From the NCBI RefSeq assembly GCF_009687865.1, contig NZ_BLAE01000022.1, forward strand, positions 90,308 to 154,307: 64,000 bases of DNA. The letters run 5' to 3'. A program made the position numbers and the translations under genes. The notes under the pieces were generated by a model. That model was given only the letters and a program-made list of their open reading frames with translations, did no database searches and was not told where the DNA came from. Below are positions 32,374-41,491 of the stretch, one piece after another; position 1 is the first letter of the stretch, and each line of letters starts with the position of its first letter. The DNA is from Acrocarpospora macrocephala (GTDB lineage: Bacteria > Actinomycetota > Actinomycetes > Streptosporangiales > Streptosporangiaceae).

Positions 32374-35300
32374 TCAGCGGGAGGGGGTGAGCGCCTCCTC
32401 CTCGTACACCTTCACGTCCTCGATCTCATGCTTGCCGCCCGGCTTGCGCCGCAACCGCTCCTTCGTCCGCTCGACCATCGTGTACAGGGTCGGCACCAGG
32501 ACCAGCGTCAGCAGCGTCGAGGAGACCAGACCGCCGATCACCACGATCGCCAGCGCCTGCGAGATGAACCCGCCCGAACCGGTCAGACCGATCGCCATCG
32601 GCGTCAGCGCGCCGATGGTCGCCAGCGCGGTCATCAGGATCGGGCGAACCCGGCGGCGGCCGCCCTCCATGACCGCCTCGACCACGCCCAGTCCCTGCTC
32701 GCGGTACTGGTTGATCAGGTCGATCAGGACGATCGCGTTCGTCACCACGATGCCGATCAGCATCAGCATGCCGATCAGCGCCGGCACGCCGAGCGCGGTG
32801 TCGGTGGCCAGCAGCAGCCCGATCGCGCCGGTCGCCGCGAACGGGATCGACACCAGCAGGATCAGCGGCTGCACGAAGCTGCGGAACGTCGCCACCATGA
32901 TCATGAAGACGATGGCGATCGCCAGCACCATGGCCAGCCCGAGGTCGGCGAAGGCCTCCTCCTGGTCGGCGCTCGCCCCGCCGATCTGGTAGCTCACCCC
33001 GGCGGGCAGCTTGACGCCCTTCATCTTCTCCGTGACCGTCGCCGTGATCGCGCCCAGGTCGCTGGCCTCGGCGGTGCCCGAGACGGTCGCGGTGCGCTCG
33101 CCGTCCAGACGGCTGATCTGGGTCGGGCCGCCGGCCTTCTCGACCTCGGCCACCGACGACAGCTTCACCGGCCCGGCCGCGGTGGGCAGCGTGAGGTCCC
33201 GCACCTCGGCCAGCGTCGCCGGAGCGTCACCCGTGCGCAGCACGATGTCGCTGGACCGGCCGTCCACGTCGATCGACCCGACCGGCGCGCCCCGGAACGC
33301 CTGCGCCACCAGCTGGCCGATCCCGGCCTCGGTGAGACCGCGGGACGCGGCCTTCTCCCGGTCCACGTGCACTTCGATCCGCTCGGCGGAATCCTCCAGG
33401 TTGGAGGCGACATCCCGCAGCCCGGGCGTGCCCGCCAGCGCACCGGCCACCGTGGTCGCCGCGGTCTTCAGCTCGGCGTTGTCGGCGCCCTGCAGGATGA
33501 CCTGCAGCTGATCGGAGCTGAACCCGCCGCCGCCCCCGCCGATCACGACCTCACCGGCGCCCAGCGCCGACAGCCGCTCCCGCAGCTTCTCCTCCAGCAC
33601 CGGGGTGTCGACGTCGTCGGCCAGCGTCACCGAATACGACGCCCGGTCCGCGCTGCCGCCCGCGCCGCCCATGAACTGGCCGCCGCCGCCCACGTTCACC
33701 TGGTAGGAGGCGATCTCCGGCGTCGCCGCCAGGACGGCCTCCACCTTGGCGGCGGCCGCGTCGGTGGTCTCCAGGTTGGTGCCGACCGGCATGCGCTGGG
33801 TGATCTGGATGGTGTCCTGGCCGGAAGAGTCCAGGAAGTTCGTCCTCAGGTTGGGCGCCAGCGCCATCGTTCCGGCGAACACCGCGAACCCGATCAGCAG
33901 CGTGATCCACCGCCGCCGGGTCGCGAACCGCAGCACCGGCAGGTACATGCGCTGCAGCGGCGAGCGCAGCTCCTTGCGCTCGGCCTCCTCCCGCACGGCC
34001 TGCGCCTGTTCCGGCGAGATCTTGGGCGCCTTCAGGAACCAGTAGGCCAGCACCGGGATCACCGTCAGCGACACCAGCAGCGAGGCCAGCAGCGCCACCG
34101 TGACCGTGATCGCGAACGGGCTGAACAGCTGCCCGACCATGCCGCCCACGAACGCGATCGGCAGGAACACCGCCACCGTGGTCAGCGTCGAGGCCGTCAC
34201 CGCCCCGGCGACCTCGCGCACCGAGGAGAGAATCGCCGACCGCTTCTCCTCGCCGTACCCGAGATGGCGCTTGATGTTCTCCAGGACGACGATCGAGTCG
34301 TCCACCACCCGGCCGACCGCGATCGTCAGCGCGCCCAGGGTCAGCAGGTTCAGCGAGTAGTCCCCCACCCACAGGGCGATCAGCGCGATCACCACCGACA
34401 GCGGGATCGACACGGCGGTCACGATCGTCGACCGGATCGACAGCAGGAACACCAGGATGATCAGAACCGCGAACGTCAGGCCCAGCAGGCCCTCCGTGGT
34501 CAGGTCCTCGATCGAGCGCTCCACGTACGGCGCCTGGTCGAACACCACGGTCAGCTCCGCGACGTCACCCAGATCCCTGACCAGCTTCGGCATCAGCGCC
34601 CGCACGTCATGCGAGATCTGCACCGCGTTGCCGTCCGGCGTCATCGTGATCGACACGCCCAGGCTCGGCTTGCCGTTGGTCCGCGTGAGCGTCGAGGCGT
34701 CCCCGTCCTTGACCTCGATGTCGGCGACCGAGCCCAGCGTGACCGGCTTGGGCGGCTTGGGCACCGCCACCGGCCGTGCCCCGGCCGCACCCGGCCGCGC
34801 CTGCGCCGGCTGCCCGGCAGCCGCCTGGGCCGGTACGGCGGGAGCCAGATACAGCCCCTTCAGATCCGCCACGCCCTCGATCCGGTCCCCGATCTGGACG
34901 GTGAGGTTCTTGCCCTCCTCGACCAGCGCCCCGGCCGGAATCGCGACACCGTTGGCGCGCAGCAGATCCGGGATCACCGCCGGGGACAGCCCCAGCTTGG
35001 CCAGCTCCTTGCTGTCCGGGGTGATCACGACCTGCTTCTCGCGGGCCCCGGTGACCTCGGCCTCCCGCACCCCCACCACGCCCTGCACGGCCGGGACCAT
35101 GATCCGCTCCAGCCGGTCCAGGGTGCCCTGCTGGTCGCCGCCGTCGCTGACCGCGATGACCATGACCGGGATGTCGTCGGTGCTGCCCGCCAGCACCTGC
35201 GGATCCACGTTCGCCGGGAGCTGCGCCTCGATCCGGGAGATCGACTGCTGCATCTTGCCGATGGCCTCGTCGATGTCGGTGCCGTACTCGAAGGCGACCT

Positions 35301-35577
35301 GGATCTGGGCCATGCCCTCCCGGGACGTCGAGGTGATCTCGGTGACGCCCGCGACGCCCTGGAAGCTGTCCTCGACCGGCTTGGTCACCTGCTCCTCGAC
35401 GATGTCGGGAGAGGCACCCGGGTAGGCGGCGATGACGAACGCCCCCGGGAACTCCAGGGAGGGGAAAAGCTGTTGTTTCAGCGACGGGATGGCGAACGCG
35501 CCAAAAGCACTCAGCACCACCGCAATCATGATGACGAGACTGCGGTTGGCGAGGCTCAGCCTGGCCAGGGACGTCAT
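32374..35577 (-). CDS. RND family efflux permease
   Basis: 1067 residues with the HAE/AcrB two-fold layout: a helix at about 10-30, a large outer loop, helices 2-6 (about 340-500), a second outer helix near 560, its loop, then helices 8-12 (about 860-1010). GQLFSPFAITVTVALL and VGRVVDDSIVVLENI (helix 4 Asp) are recognisable. Gram-positive forms work without the usual outer channel. The ATG with GAGGAG upstream was used; a longer in-frame start is possible. A divergent MarR gene across a small dyad probably regulates it. Substrate unknown. Confidence 0.88.
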   Translation of the reverse strand: MTSLARLSLANRSLVIMIAVVLSAFGAFAIPSLKQQLFPSLEFPGAFVIAAYPGASPDIVEEQVTKPVEDSFQGVAGVTEITSTSREGMAQIQVAFEYGTDIDEAIGKMQQSISRIEAQLPANVDPQVLAGSTDDIPVMVIAVSDGGDQQGTLDRLERIMVPAVQGVVGVREAEVTGAREKQVVITPDSKELAKLGLSPAVIPDLLRANGVAIPAGALVEEGKNLTVQIGDRIEGVADLKGLYLAPAVPAQAAAGQPAQARPGAAGARPVAVPKPPKPVTLGSVADIEVKDGDASTLTRTNGKPSLGVSITMTPDGNAVQISHDVRALMPKLVRDLGDVAELTVVFDQAPYVERSIEDLTTEGLLGLTFAVLIILVFLLSIRSTIVTAVSIPLSVVIALIALWVGDYSLNLLTLGALTIAVGRVVDDSIVVLENIKRHLGYGEEKRSAILSSVREVAGAVTASTLTTVAVFLPIAFVGGMVGQLFSPFAITVTVALLASLLVSLTVIPVLAYWFLKAPKISPEQAQAVREEAERKELRSPLQRMYLPVLRFATRRRWITLLIGFAVFAGTMALAPNLRTNFLDSSGQDTIQITQRMPVGTNLETTDAAAAKVEAVLAATPEIASYQVNVGGGGQFMGGAGGSADRASYSVTLADDVDTPVLEEKLRERLSALGAGEVVIGGGGGGFSSDQLQVILQGADNAELKTAATTVAGALAGTPGLRDVASNLEDSAERIEVHVDREKAASRGLTEAGIGQLVAQAFRGAPVGSIDVDGRSSDIVLRTGDAPATLAEVRDLTLPTAAGPVKLSSVAEVEKAGGPTQISRLDGERTATVSGTAEASDLGAITATVTEKMKGVKLPAGVSYQIGGASADQEEAFADLGLAMVLAIAIVFMIMVATFRSFVQPLILLVSIPFAATGAIGLLLATDTALGVPALIGMLMLIGIVVTNAIVLIDLINQYREQGLGVVEAVMEGGRRRVRPILMTALATIGALTPMAIGLTGSGGFISQALAIVVIGGLVSSTLLTLVLVPTLYTMVERTKERLRRKPGGKHEIEDVKVYEEEALTPSR

Positions 35578-35670
35578 GGGGGCGGGACTCCTCAGGATGA
35601 CGCGGAAATGTTCGCCCAACCCTAACACTTCGCCTTGCACGAATATTTAACGTCGCCTTGCTTTCCTGAT

Positions 35671-35684
35671 AACCTTCTCAGGTT
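35671..35684. promoter_or_regulatory. Candidate MarR operator
   Basis: AACCT (35671-35675) and AGGTT (35680-35684) around TCTC, 94 bases from the pump start and 14 bases before the MarR gene. The position fits control of both divergent genes. Confidence 0.45.
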
Positions 35685-35697
35685 GCGAGAGGTGAGC

Positions 35698-36273
35698 GTG
35701 AGCGACGAGACAGGCACGAGACCGGACCTGACCCCCGGTGACGACGTCAGCGACAACGTCAACGGTTACGTCAAAGACCCCCATGACCTCGATTTCGGTC
35801 TTTCAGAAAAGGAAGCGGAAGAACGGCAGTCGCTCCTGGTGAGTCTCGGCGAGATCCAGCATGGCATGGGCCGCTTCTTCGCCCGTGACCGCTCCCTTCC
35901 CCTGCTGGCCTCCAACCTGACGATGCAGCAGCTCAAGGTCGTCATGTCGCTGGCGTTCCTCGGCTCGGCCTCCGGCCAGGACCTGGCCCGCGAGCTCGGC
36001 ATCGGCCTGGGCACCGTCACCGGAATCGTCGACCGCGTCGTCGCCCAGGGCCTGGCCACCCGCCACGAGGACCCCGCCGACCGCCGCGTCCGCCGCGTCG
36101 AGCTCACCCCCGCCGGCCGCGACCTCACCGCTCAGATCCTCGACGCGGGCGACGCCACCTGGCGCGACCTCCTGGCCCACCTCGACCTGACGACCCTGCG
36201 CGACCTCGACCGCGTCATGCGCCGCCTCCTTGAGGTCATGTCCACCCTCCACCCCGCTTGCCCCCGCGACTGA
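35698..36273 (+). CDS. MarR family regulator divergent from the RND pump
   Basis: 191 residues. An acidic N-terminus (about 1-45) precedes a MarR winged helix (about 75-150; SGQDLARELGIGLGTVTGIV, RVVAQGLATRHEDPADRR, with the wing Asp-x-Arg). GTG at 35698 has GAGAGG five bases upstream and was preferred to GTG at 35692. Its position opposite the RND pump suggests it represses the pump and responds to one of its substrates. Confidence 0.85.
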   Translation: MSDETGTRPDLTPGDDVSDNVNGYVKDPHDLDFGLSEKEAEERQSLLVSLGEIQHGMGRFFARDRSLPLLASNLTMQQLKVVMSLAFLGSASGQDLARELGIGLGTVTGIVDRVVAQGLATRHEDPADRRVRRVELTPAGRDLTAQILDAGDATWRDLLAHLDLTTLRDLDRVMRRLLEVMSTLHPACPRD

Positions 36274-36416
36274 CCCGCGGATCGGCATGCCGGCCGGAGA
36301 CGGTGGAGCGTCTGGGGAGCTGGCAGAAAGCGGCTGGCGGTTCCAGCTCGGCGTGCGGTTACGGGGCCGATGGCCGCGCGGAGGAGCGTGCGAATCCCCT
36401 TCGCCCGCGTCACGGG

Positions 36417-36836
36417 TCACACCTCGGGGTCCGCCACCTCCGCGACCTGTACTCCGTCCAGCTCGTAGCCTTTCCAGCGAGCCATGTCGAGCGTGAGGAT
36501 CTGGCCTCGCCACAGCCTTGCCAGCATCACCGTGTGCGCGTCCGGCCAGCGCGCCTCCTCACCCAGCCTGCCCAGGACCCGGCCGAGCTCCAGCGCGTCG
36601 TCGAAATCGGCCAGCGACCCGTACGAACCGTGTTCCAGGCGCGCGATCCCGCGCACCGCCGGCAGGAATCCGGATGGTTCACCCAGCTCGGCGGCCACCG
36701 ACGACACCACCAGCGCGGGCACCACGACCCGGATTCGCTGGGACGTGAGTCCGAACAGCATCGTGATCAGATCCCCGTCCCCGCGGGCGACCTCGGACAC
36801 CACCGAGGCGTCCAGGACGTAGGAGGTCTCAGACAT
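36417..36836 (-). CDS. PIN-domain toxin (VapC-type)
   Basis: 139 residues with a PIN fold: SYVLDASVVSEVARG at the N-terminus (first Asp), Glu in VAAELGEP, and the C-terminal ARWPDAHTVMLARL, ILTLDMARW with the other acidic residues. VapC proteins are Mg-dependent RNases cutting tRNA or rRNA. The start overlaps the antitoxin gene by eight bases, the classical type II toxin-antitoxin layout with antitoxin first. Confidence 0.8.
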   Translation of the reverse strand: MSETSYVLDASVVSEVARGDGDLITMLFGLTSQRIRVVVPALVVSSVAAELGEPSGFLPAVRGIARLEHGSYGSLADFDDALELGRVLGRLGEEARWPDAHTVMLARLWRGQILTLDMARWKGYELDGVQVAEVADPEV

Positions 36837-37098
36837 CCACGGCCACCGACCCGCCGCCGCGCCGGTTCAGCAGGTGCGCCGTCATGCGCTCAACACGGGC
36901 GCTTCGGGCCGGGTCGGCCCGGACGGCCTCCACCGCGGCCATGACCGCCGCGTCGGCGGCCTGGTCCGCCTCGGCGCGCGCGGCCAGCGCCGCGTTGATC
37001 ACCGCGCTCACGGACTTGGCGCGGCCCGCGTCCACCTCCGCCTGCGCGTACGCCAACAGGTGCTCATCGATCGTCACCGACACCGCTCTCGTCGTCAT
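36829..37098 (-). CDS. Ribbon-helix-helix type antitoxin
   Basis: 89 residues. The N-terminus (TRAVSVTIDEHLLAYAQAEV then AKSVSAVINAALAAR) is a ribbon-helix-helix DNA-binding unit; the Ala/Glu-rich tail (about 50-89) would wrap the toxin. It overlaps the PIN toxin gene by eight bases. A direct repeat ATACGAT overlaps its start (37097-37114), as expected for autorepression by the complex. Confidence 0.8.
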   Translation of the reverse strand: MTTRAVSVTIDEHLLAYAQAEVDAGRAKSVSAVINAALAARAEADQAADAAVMAAVEAVRADPARSARVERMTAHLLNRRGGGSVAVDV

Positions 37099-37114
37099 AC
37101 GATAACTATACGAT
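37097..37114. promoter_or_regulatory. Antitoxin operator repeats
   Basis: ATACGAT at 37097-37103 and 37108-37114, an 11-base period, overlapping the antitoxin start codon. This is one helical turn, suiting side-by-side RHH dimers. Confidence 0.5.
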
Positions 37115-37216
37115 GATCAACCTGAGCAGCCATGGGCAGCCCGGGGAGACCGCCCTCCTACGCGGCATACGGAAACATCTGGCCGGGACAAAGATGGGAT
37201 GATACGGTAACCCGCC

Positions 37217-37990
37217 ATGTCGTCCTATCTTTCGGACATGTTCTCGCTCGTGGGGCGGGTCGCCCTCGTCACCGGGGGAAGCTCCGGGATCGGATACGGG
37301 ATCGCCGAAGCCCTCGGCCGGGCCGGTGCCGCCGTCGTGCTGGTGGCACGCCGCGAGGAGCGGCTCGCCACGGCCGCCGCCGCGCTCGCGGGCCATGGGG
37401 TCCGAGCCGCGACCATCAGCGCCGATCTCGGCGACCGCGCCGCGATCGCCCGTGTCACGGAACACGCGGCGAGTCTCTTCGGCGAGGTCGACATCCTCGT
37501 CAACGACGCCGCCAACAACATCCGCCGCCCGATGGCCGAGCTCACCCTCGACGACTACGAGCAGACCATCGCCGTCAACCTCACCGCTCCCTACCTGCTC
37601 GGCCAGCACTTCGGCCCGCGCATGGCCGCCCGCGGCTGGGGGCGCATCATCAACATCGGCTCCCAGCAGTCCATCCGCGCCTTCGGCGACAGCGGCGCGT
37701 ACGGCGTCGCCAAAGCCGGCATCTGCGGCCTGACCCGCTCCCAGGCCGAAGCCTGGACCCCGCACGGCGTCACCTGCAACACCCTCATCCCCGGCTTCGT
37801 CCTCACCCCGCTCACCGAACCCGCCCAGGCCATCCCCGGCCGGGTCGAAGCCCTCGCCGCCCGCACCATGACCGGCCGCAACGGCCTCCCCACCGACTTC
37901 GCCGCCATCGCCATCCTGCTGGCCTCCCCCGCCTCCGCCTACCTCACCGGCCAGACCCTCTGCGTCGACGGCGGCTTCTCCGTCACCTGA
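37217..37990 (+). CDS. Short-chain dehydrogenase/reductase
   Basis: 257 residues, classical SDR. The cofactor loop is TGGSSGIGYGI (19-29), the motif NDAAN (97-101) replaces NNAG, and the catalytic Ser/Tyr/Lys lie in IGSQQSIRAFGDSGAYGVAK, split as IGSQQS and YGVAK (about 145-165). It ends YLTGQTLCVDGGF. Arg after the Gly loop (VARREER) favours NADP(H). Substrate unknown. A 78-bp piece 87% identical to codons of its N-terminal half lies at 41338-41435. Confidence 0.9.
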   Translation: MSSYLSDMFSLVGRVALVTGGSSGIGYGIAEALGRAGAAVVLVARREERLATAAAALAGHGVRAATISADLGDRAAIARVTEHAASLFGEVDILVNDAANNIRRPMAELTLDDYEQTIAVNLTAPYLLGQHFGPRMAARGWGRIINIGSQQSIRAFGDSGAYGVAKAGICGLTRSQAEAWTPHGVTCNTLIPGFVLTPLTEPAQAIPGRVEALAARTMTGRNGLPTDFAAIAILLASPASAYLTGQTLCVDGGFSVT

Positions 37991-38157
37991 CCCACGCCGA
38001 CGCCGCGGCGGCTCCCACCGACCGCCTGCCCCCGGCTACCGGACCGTTGGGGAAGATGGCCCGGCCAAGGACGGCCGATGGGAGGTCTTCGAAGCTCTGA
38101 CCGCTCAGATGTCCTCGGCCCCCGCAGACGACGGGGATATCTGAGCGGCCAGAGCGG

Positions 38158-38628
38158 CTATTTGCGCCGGATTTCGCGGAGGCCGCGGCCCTCGGCCCAG
38201 CTTTCAATGATCAGCAGATCGCCTTCGACGTGGGTGTAGGCGATCTCCCGCACGTCCAGCCGGAACAGGTGGAAGTTCCCGGGCGGTCCCCCGAAAGCCT
38301 TGATCACCTCGGGGTCGGTGATCTCCACGGCGAGGCCGGACAGCTTGGCCTCGCCCGGCCAGCTGCTCGGATCGTCCGCATCCGGATCGACGGACGGGCT
38401 GTGCACCGCCACCCGCGGATCCCGCTTCAGATCCCGCGCCTTCATCGCGCCGAGCATCGACCCCAGCCACACCTCGTCGTTCTTGAACTCCAGCTCGGTG
38501 CCGCTGATCCGGGGCGAACCGTCCTTGCGGAGGGTCGCCATCGTCTTGTGCTTGCCCGTCCCCATCGCCGCCAGCACGCGCCGGGCGAACTCGGGGACCT
38601 CCTTCTCGATCTCCTGCCACGAAGCCAT
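38158..38628 (-). CDS. Pyridoxamine 5'-phosphate oxidase family protein
   Basis: 156 residues with the split-barrel flavin/F420-binding fold (FARRVLAAMGTGKHKTMATL, then RISGTELEFKNDEVWLGSML, RDLKRDPRVAVHS). Actinobacterial members may use FMN, F420 or heme; the cofactor cannot be told. It is divergent from the AKR gene; the intergenic region carries copy C of the shared motif, 83 bases upstream of this start. Confidence 0.8.
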   Translation of the reverse strand: MASWQEIEKEVPEFARRVLAAMGTGKHKTMATLRKDGSPRISGTELEFKNDEVWLGSMLGAMKARDLKRDPRVAVHSPSVDPDADDPSSWPGEAKLSGLAVEITDPEVIKAFGGPPGNFHLFRLDVREIAYTHVEGDLLIIESWAEGRGLREIRRK

Positions 38629-38710
38629 GCCCTCATCGTGCCCGTCGCCACCGACAAAACCGCGTTACCCCAGCTGAGCCCTTGATCTTTGGCGTTCGAA
38701 GCCGCATAAA

Positions 38711-38741
38711 TTACCCAGAAACCGCCTTTACAATGTAGATC
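38711..38741 (-). promoter_or_regulatory. Shared motif, copy C (between PNPOx and AKR genes)
   Basis: TTACCCAG-N7-CTTTACAATGTAGATC on the plus strand, in the intergenic region of the divergent PNPOx (start 38628) and AKR (start 38809) genes. Relative to the PNPOx gene it has the same orientation and nearly the same distance (83 bases) as copy B to purB (85 bases). Confidence 0.55.
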
Positions 38742-38808
38742 AATTTGACCTGGTCCGTACTCCAGCGAGAAGACTTGACGGGAACGACCAGCGACGGAGG
38801 AACGACAC

Positions 38809-39783
38809 ATGAAGCAGCGCACGCTGGGCACTCTGCGCACGTCCGAGCTCGGCCTCGGCTGCATGGGCATGAGCGACTTCTACGGCCCCGGCGACGAGGG
38901 CGAGTCCATCGCCACGATCCACCGGGCCCTCGACCTGGGCATCACCCTGCTGGACACCGCCGACATGTACGGCCCGTTCACCAACGAGCGGCTCGTCGGC
39001 AAGGCCATCGCCGGCCGCCGCGACCATGTCGTGGTGGCCACCAAGTTCGGCATCGAACGCCTCCCCGACGGCACCCGGGTGGGCGTCAACGGGCGCCCCG
39101 ACTACGTGCGCGGCGCCGTCGAAGGCTCGCTCCAGCGCCTCGGCGTCGACCATATCGACCTCTACTACCAGCACCGGGTCGACCCGGCGGTCCCGATCGA
39201 GGACACCTGGGGCGCGCTCAAGGAGCTCGTCGACGCGGGCAAGGTCCGCCATCTGGGCGTCTCCGAGGCCGCCGCCGACACCGTCCGCCGCGCCCACGCC
39301 GTCCACCCGATCACCGCCGGGCAGTACGAGTACTCGCTGTTCACGCGCGGCGTCGAGGCCGAGATCCTGCCCACCCTCCGCGAGCTCGGCATCGGCCTGG
39401 TCGCCTACAGCCCGCTCGGCCGCGGCATCCTCACCGGTGCGTACGCCACCGTGGAGCGTTTCGCGGACAACGACTTCCGCCGGAACAACCCGCGCTGGAC
39501 GAGCGACAACCTGGCGGCCAACCAGGCGCTGGTGGCGGAGATCACCCAGCTGGCCAAGGGCAAGAACGCGACCGAGGCGCAAGTCGCCCTGGCCTGGGTC
39601 CTCGCCCAGGGCCAGGACGTGGTGCCCATCCCCGGCACCAAGCGGGTGACCTACCTGGAGCAGAACGCCGCAGTGACCGGCCTGACCCTCACCACCGGCG
39701 AGCTCGACAACCTCGGCAAGCTGGCCTCCTCCGTCGCCGGCGAACGCTACGACGAGCGCGGCATGTCCTCGGTCGACCTGTGA
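38809..39783 (+). CDS. Aldo/keto reductase
   Basis: 324 residues, an (alpha/beta)8 AKR of the AKR13/YajO-like type: [13 protein letters not shown] at the start, Asp and Tyr of the catalytic tetrad in LDTADMYGP (about 45-53), Lys in VVATKFG (about 77-83) and His in YYQHRVD (about 122-128). It uses NADPH to reduce carbonyls. GGAGGAACG precedes the ATG. A 98-bp piece 94% identical to codons 79-111 occurs inverted at 22167-22264. Confidence 0.9.
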   Translation: MKQRTLGTLRTSELGLGCMGMSDFYGPGDEGESIATIHRALDLGITLLDTADMYGPFTNERLVGKAIAGRRDHVVVATKFGIERLPDGTRVGVNGRPDYVRGAVEGSLQRLGVDHIDLYYQHRVDPAVPIEDTWGALKELVDAGKVRHLGVSEAAADTVRRAHAVHPITAGQYEYSLFTRGVEAEILPTLRELGIGLVAYSPLGRGILTGAYATVERFADNDFRRNNPRWTSDNLAANQALVAEITQLAKGKNATEAQVALAWVLAQGQDVVPIPGTKRVTYLEQNAAVTGLTLTTGELDNLGKLASSVAGERYDERGMSSVDL

Positions 39784-39871
39784 CCCGATCCGCGAATCGC
39801 CACCGAAGCCTGGCTCAGAATGCCGCTGCCGCCCTCCGGCCAGGCGATCGGGTGCTCGCGCCTGCGTGCGG

Positions 39872-40615
39872 TCAGCTCAGGTGGGTGAGGAGCAGGTCGG
39901 CGATCTCGCTGGGGCGCTCCAGGGCGGGTAGGTGGCCTGCCCACGGGAGTTCGAGCAAGGTGGCGGACGGCAGCTCGGCGACCAGGTGGTGGCCGGTGGC
40001 GGTGAAGTAGGGCAGGTCGTGGCCGCCGATGATCACCAGCGCCGGGGCGGTGATCGCGGTCAGGTCGACCTCGGGGCGGGTGACCTCGGGCTCGGGGTCG
40101 GCGGCCAGTTGCAGTTCGAAGGCGTTGCGCTGCATCTCGACGAGTTTGGCCCTGGCCTGGTCGTTCGCGTCGGGGCCGAGCCACGTGCGCGCGTTCAGCT
40201 CGGCCGCGCCCGCGACGTCACCGGCCTCGATCAGCCGGTCCTCCTCGTCGCCGAACGCCGCCAGCTCCGGCGTGGGCGGCAGCCCGGCCGCCGCGGCGAT
40301 CAGCACCAGGTCCGACACCAGGTCGGGACGGATCGTCGCCAGCTCCAGGGCGACCCGCCCGCCGCCGGAGGCGCCCACCACCGCCGCGGCGTCGATCCCG
40401 AGGCCGTCCAGGAGTGCGGCCACGTCGCCCGCGTTGGAATACGGCTTCTCGGCGACCAGGGGGCTCTTGCCGTACCCGCGTAGATCCAGCCGGATCACGC
40501 GGAAGGCCGCGGCGAGGGGTTCCCACACGTCGTCCCACATGCGCGCGTCGGCCGACGTGGAGTGCAGCAGCACCACCGGCCGGCCGGTTCCGGACTCTTC
40601 CCACCAGATGCTCAT
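39872..40615 (-). CDS. Alpha/beta hydrolase
   Basis: 247 residues: oxyanion loop VVLLHSTSADARMWD (about 14-28), nucleophile elbow GASGGG (about 87-92; Ser89 flanked by Gly), acid in IIGGHD (about 198-203) and His in WAGHLPALE (about 222-230). It is a cytosolic esterase/lactonase-like enzyme without known substrate. The ATG overlaps the stop of the LysE-type exporter gene (ATGA), so the two are probably translated together; enzyme and exporter may act on the same compound. Confidence 0.85.
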   Translation of the reverse strand: MSIWWEESGTGRPVVLLHSTSADARMWDDVWEPLAAAFRVIRLDLRGYGKSPLVAEKPYSNAGDVAALLDGLGIDAAAVVGASGGGRVALELATIRPDLVSDLVLIAAAAGLPPTPELAAFGDEEDRLIEAGDVAGAAELNARTWLGPDANDQARAKLVEMQRNAFELQLAADPEPEVTRPEVDLTAITAPALVIIGGHDLPYFTATGHHLVAELPSATLLELPWAGHLPALERPSEIADLLLTHLS

Positions 40616-41283
40616 CGAGCCTCCACCGCTAGTCGTACACCCAGGCCGATCAGCACAGCCCCAGAGATCTGTTCCAGCCGCCGGCGCGCCAACGACCGGG
40701 AGAACACCGTTCTCGCCCGGCTGACCAGCCAGATCAGCGAGACGTACCACACCAGGTCGACGAGGACCCAGACCGCGGCCAGCAGCGTGAGCGTGACCGG
40801 CACGTGCGCGCCCGGCGGGACGAACTGCGGCAGGAAGGACATCGCGAACACGGCCGCCTTCGGATTGGCGCCACAGGTGGCCAGCCCCAGACCGTAGGCA
40901 CGCCTCCAGCCCGTCCGCGTGGAGCCCGCGAAACCACCCACGATGCCATCCCCGGAGTCGCTCCCGGGATGGCCCGGCTTGCCGGGACCGGCGGGTGGCG
41001 AGTCCCGGCGCGCGTGCCAGATCGACTGTACGCCCATGACCACCAGCACGCCCGCACCGACGATCTTGAGAATGCCGTAAGCCGCCTCGGAGGCCAGCAC
41101 CAGGGCGGACAGCCCGAACACCGCCGCCATGGCCCACAGGAAGATCCCGGTTTCGTTGCCCAGCGTGGCGGCCAGGCCTGACGCTCGCCCCTCGCGGAGC
41201 GTCTGGCGCACGATGACCGCCGTGCTGACGCCGGGGATCATGGCGAGCAGCACGCAGGAGCCTAGGAAGGCGAGGAACAGCAC
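40612..41283 (-). CDS. LysE/RhtB family exporter
   Basis: 223 residues with six membrane helices and the family motif CVLLAMIPGVSTAVIVRQTL (split; about 10-32), then GATLGNETGIFLW-like sequence (residues near 40-50). LysE/RhtB proteins export amino acids or homoserine lactones. GTG at 41283 is the likely start; the frame remains open upstream only because it crosses a degraded SDR fragment on the other strand. It overlaps the downstream hydrolase gene by four bases. Confidence 0.82.
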   Translation of the reverse strand: MLFLAFLGSCVLLAMIPGVSTAVIVRQTLREGRASGLAATLGNETGIFLWAMAAVFGLSALVLASEAAYGILKIVGAGVLVVMGVQSIWHARRDSPPAGPGKPGHPGSDSGDGIVGGFAGSTRTGWRRAYGLGLATCGANPKAAVFAMSFLPQFVPPGAHVPVTLTLLAAVWVLVDLVWYVSLIWLVSRARTVFSRSLARRRLEQISGAVLIGLGVRLAVEAR

Positions 41284-41337
41284 GCGGTCATCGTCGCCAT
41301 CCCGGCCGTGTGACGGCAAATGGATTAATCCTGGGAC

Positions 41338-41435
41338 ACCGAAGCCCTCGTCCGGGCTGGAGCCGCCGTCGTTCTGGTGGCACGTCGCCAGGAGCAACTC
41401 GCCACGGCCGCCGCCGCTGCGGAAGCTCCCGGCGT
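41338..41435 (+). pseudogene. Fragment of a short-chain dehydrogenase gene
   Basis: Codes for TEALVRAGAAVVLVARRQEQ then LATAAAAAEAPGV, matching residues about 31-60 of the SDR encoded at 37217-37990. Over 78 bases it has 10 mismatches (about 87% by eye). No start and no catalytic residues. Same orientation as the full gene, 4.1 kb away. Confidence 0.7.
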
Positions 41436-41491
41436 CGGCGGACAATCCGCCCCAGTCCTCGCCCGTGTGGCATCACCGGAACGGCCTGCTT

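Noticed and set aside
41284..41445. N-terminal extension of the LysE-type gene
   Set aside because: The extra residues are the antisense of a degraded SDR fragment; LysE proteins start near 41283.
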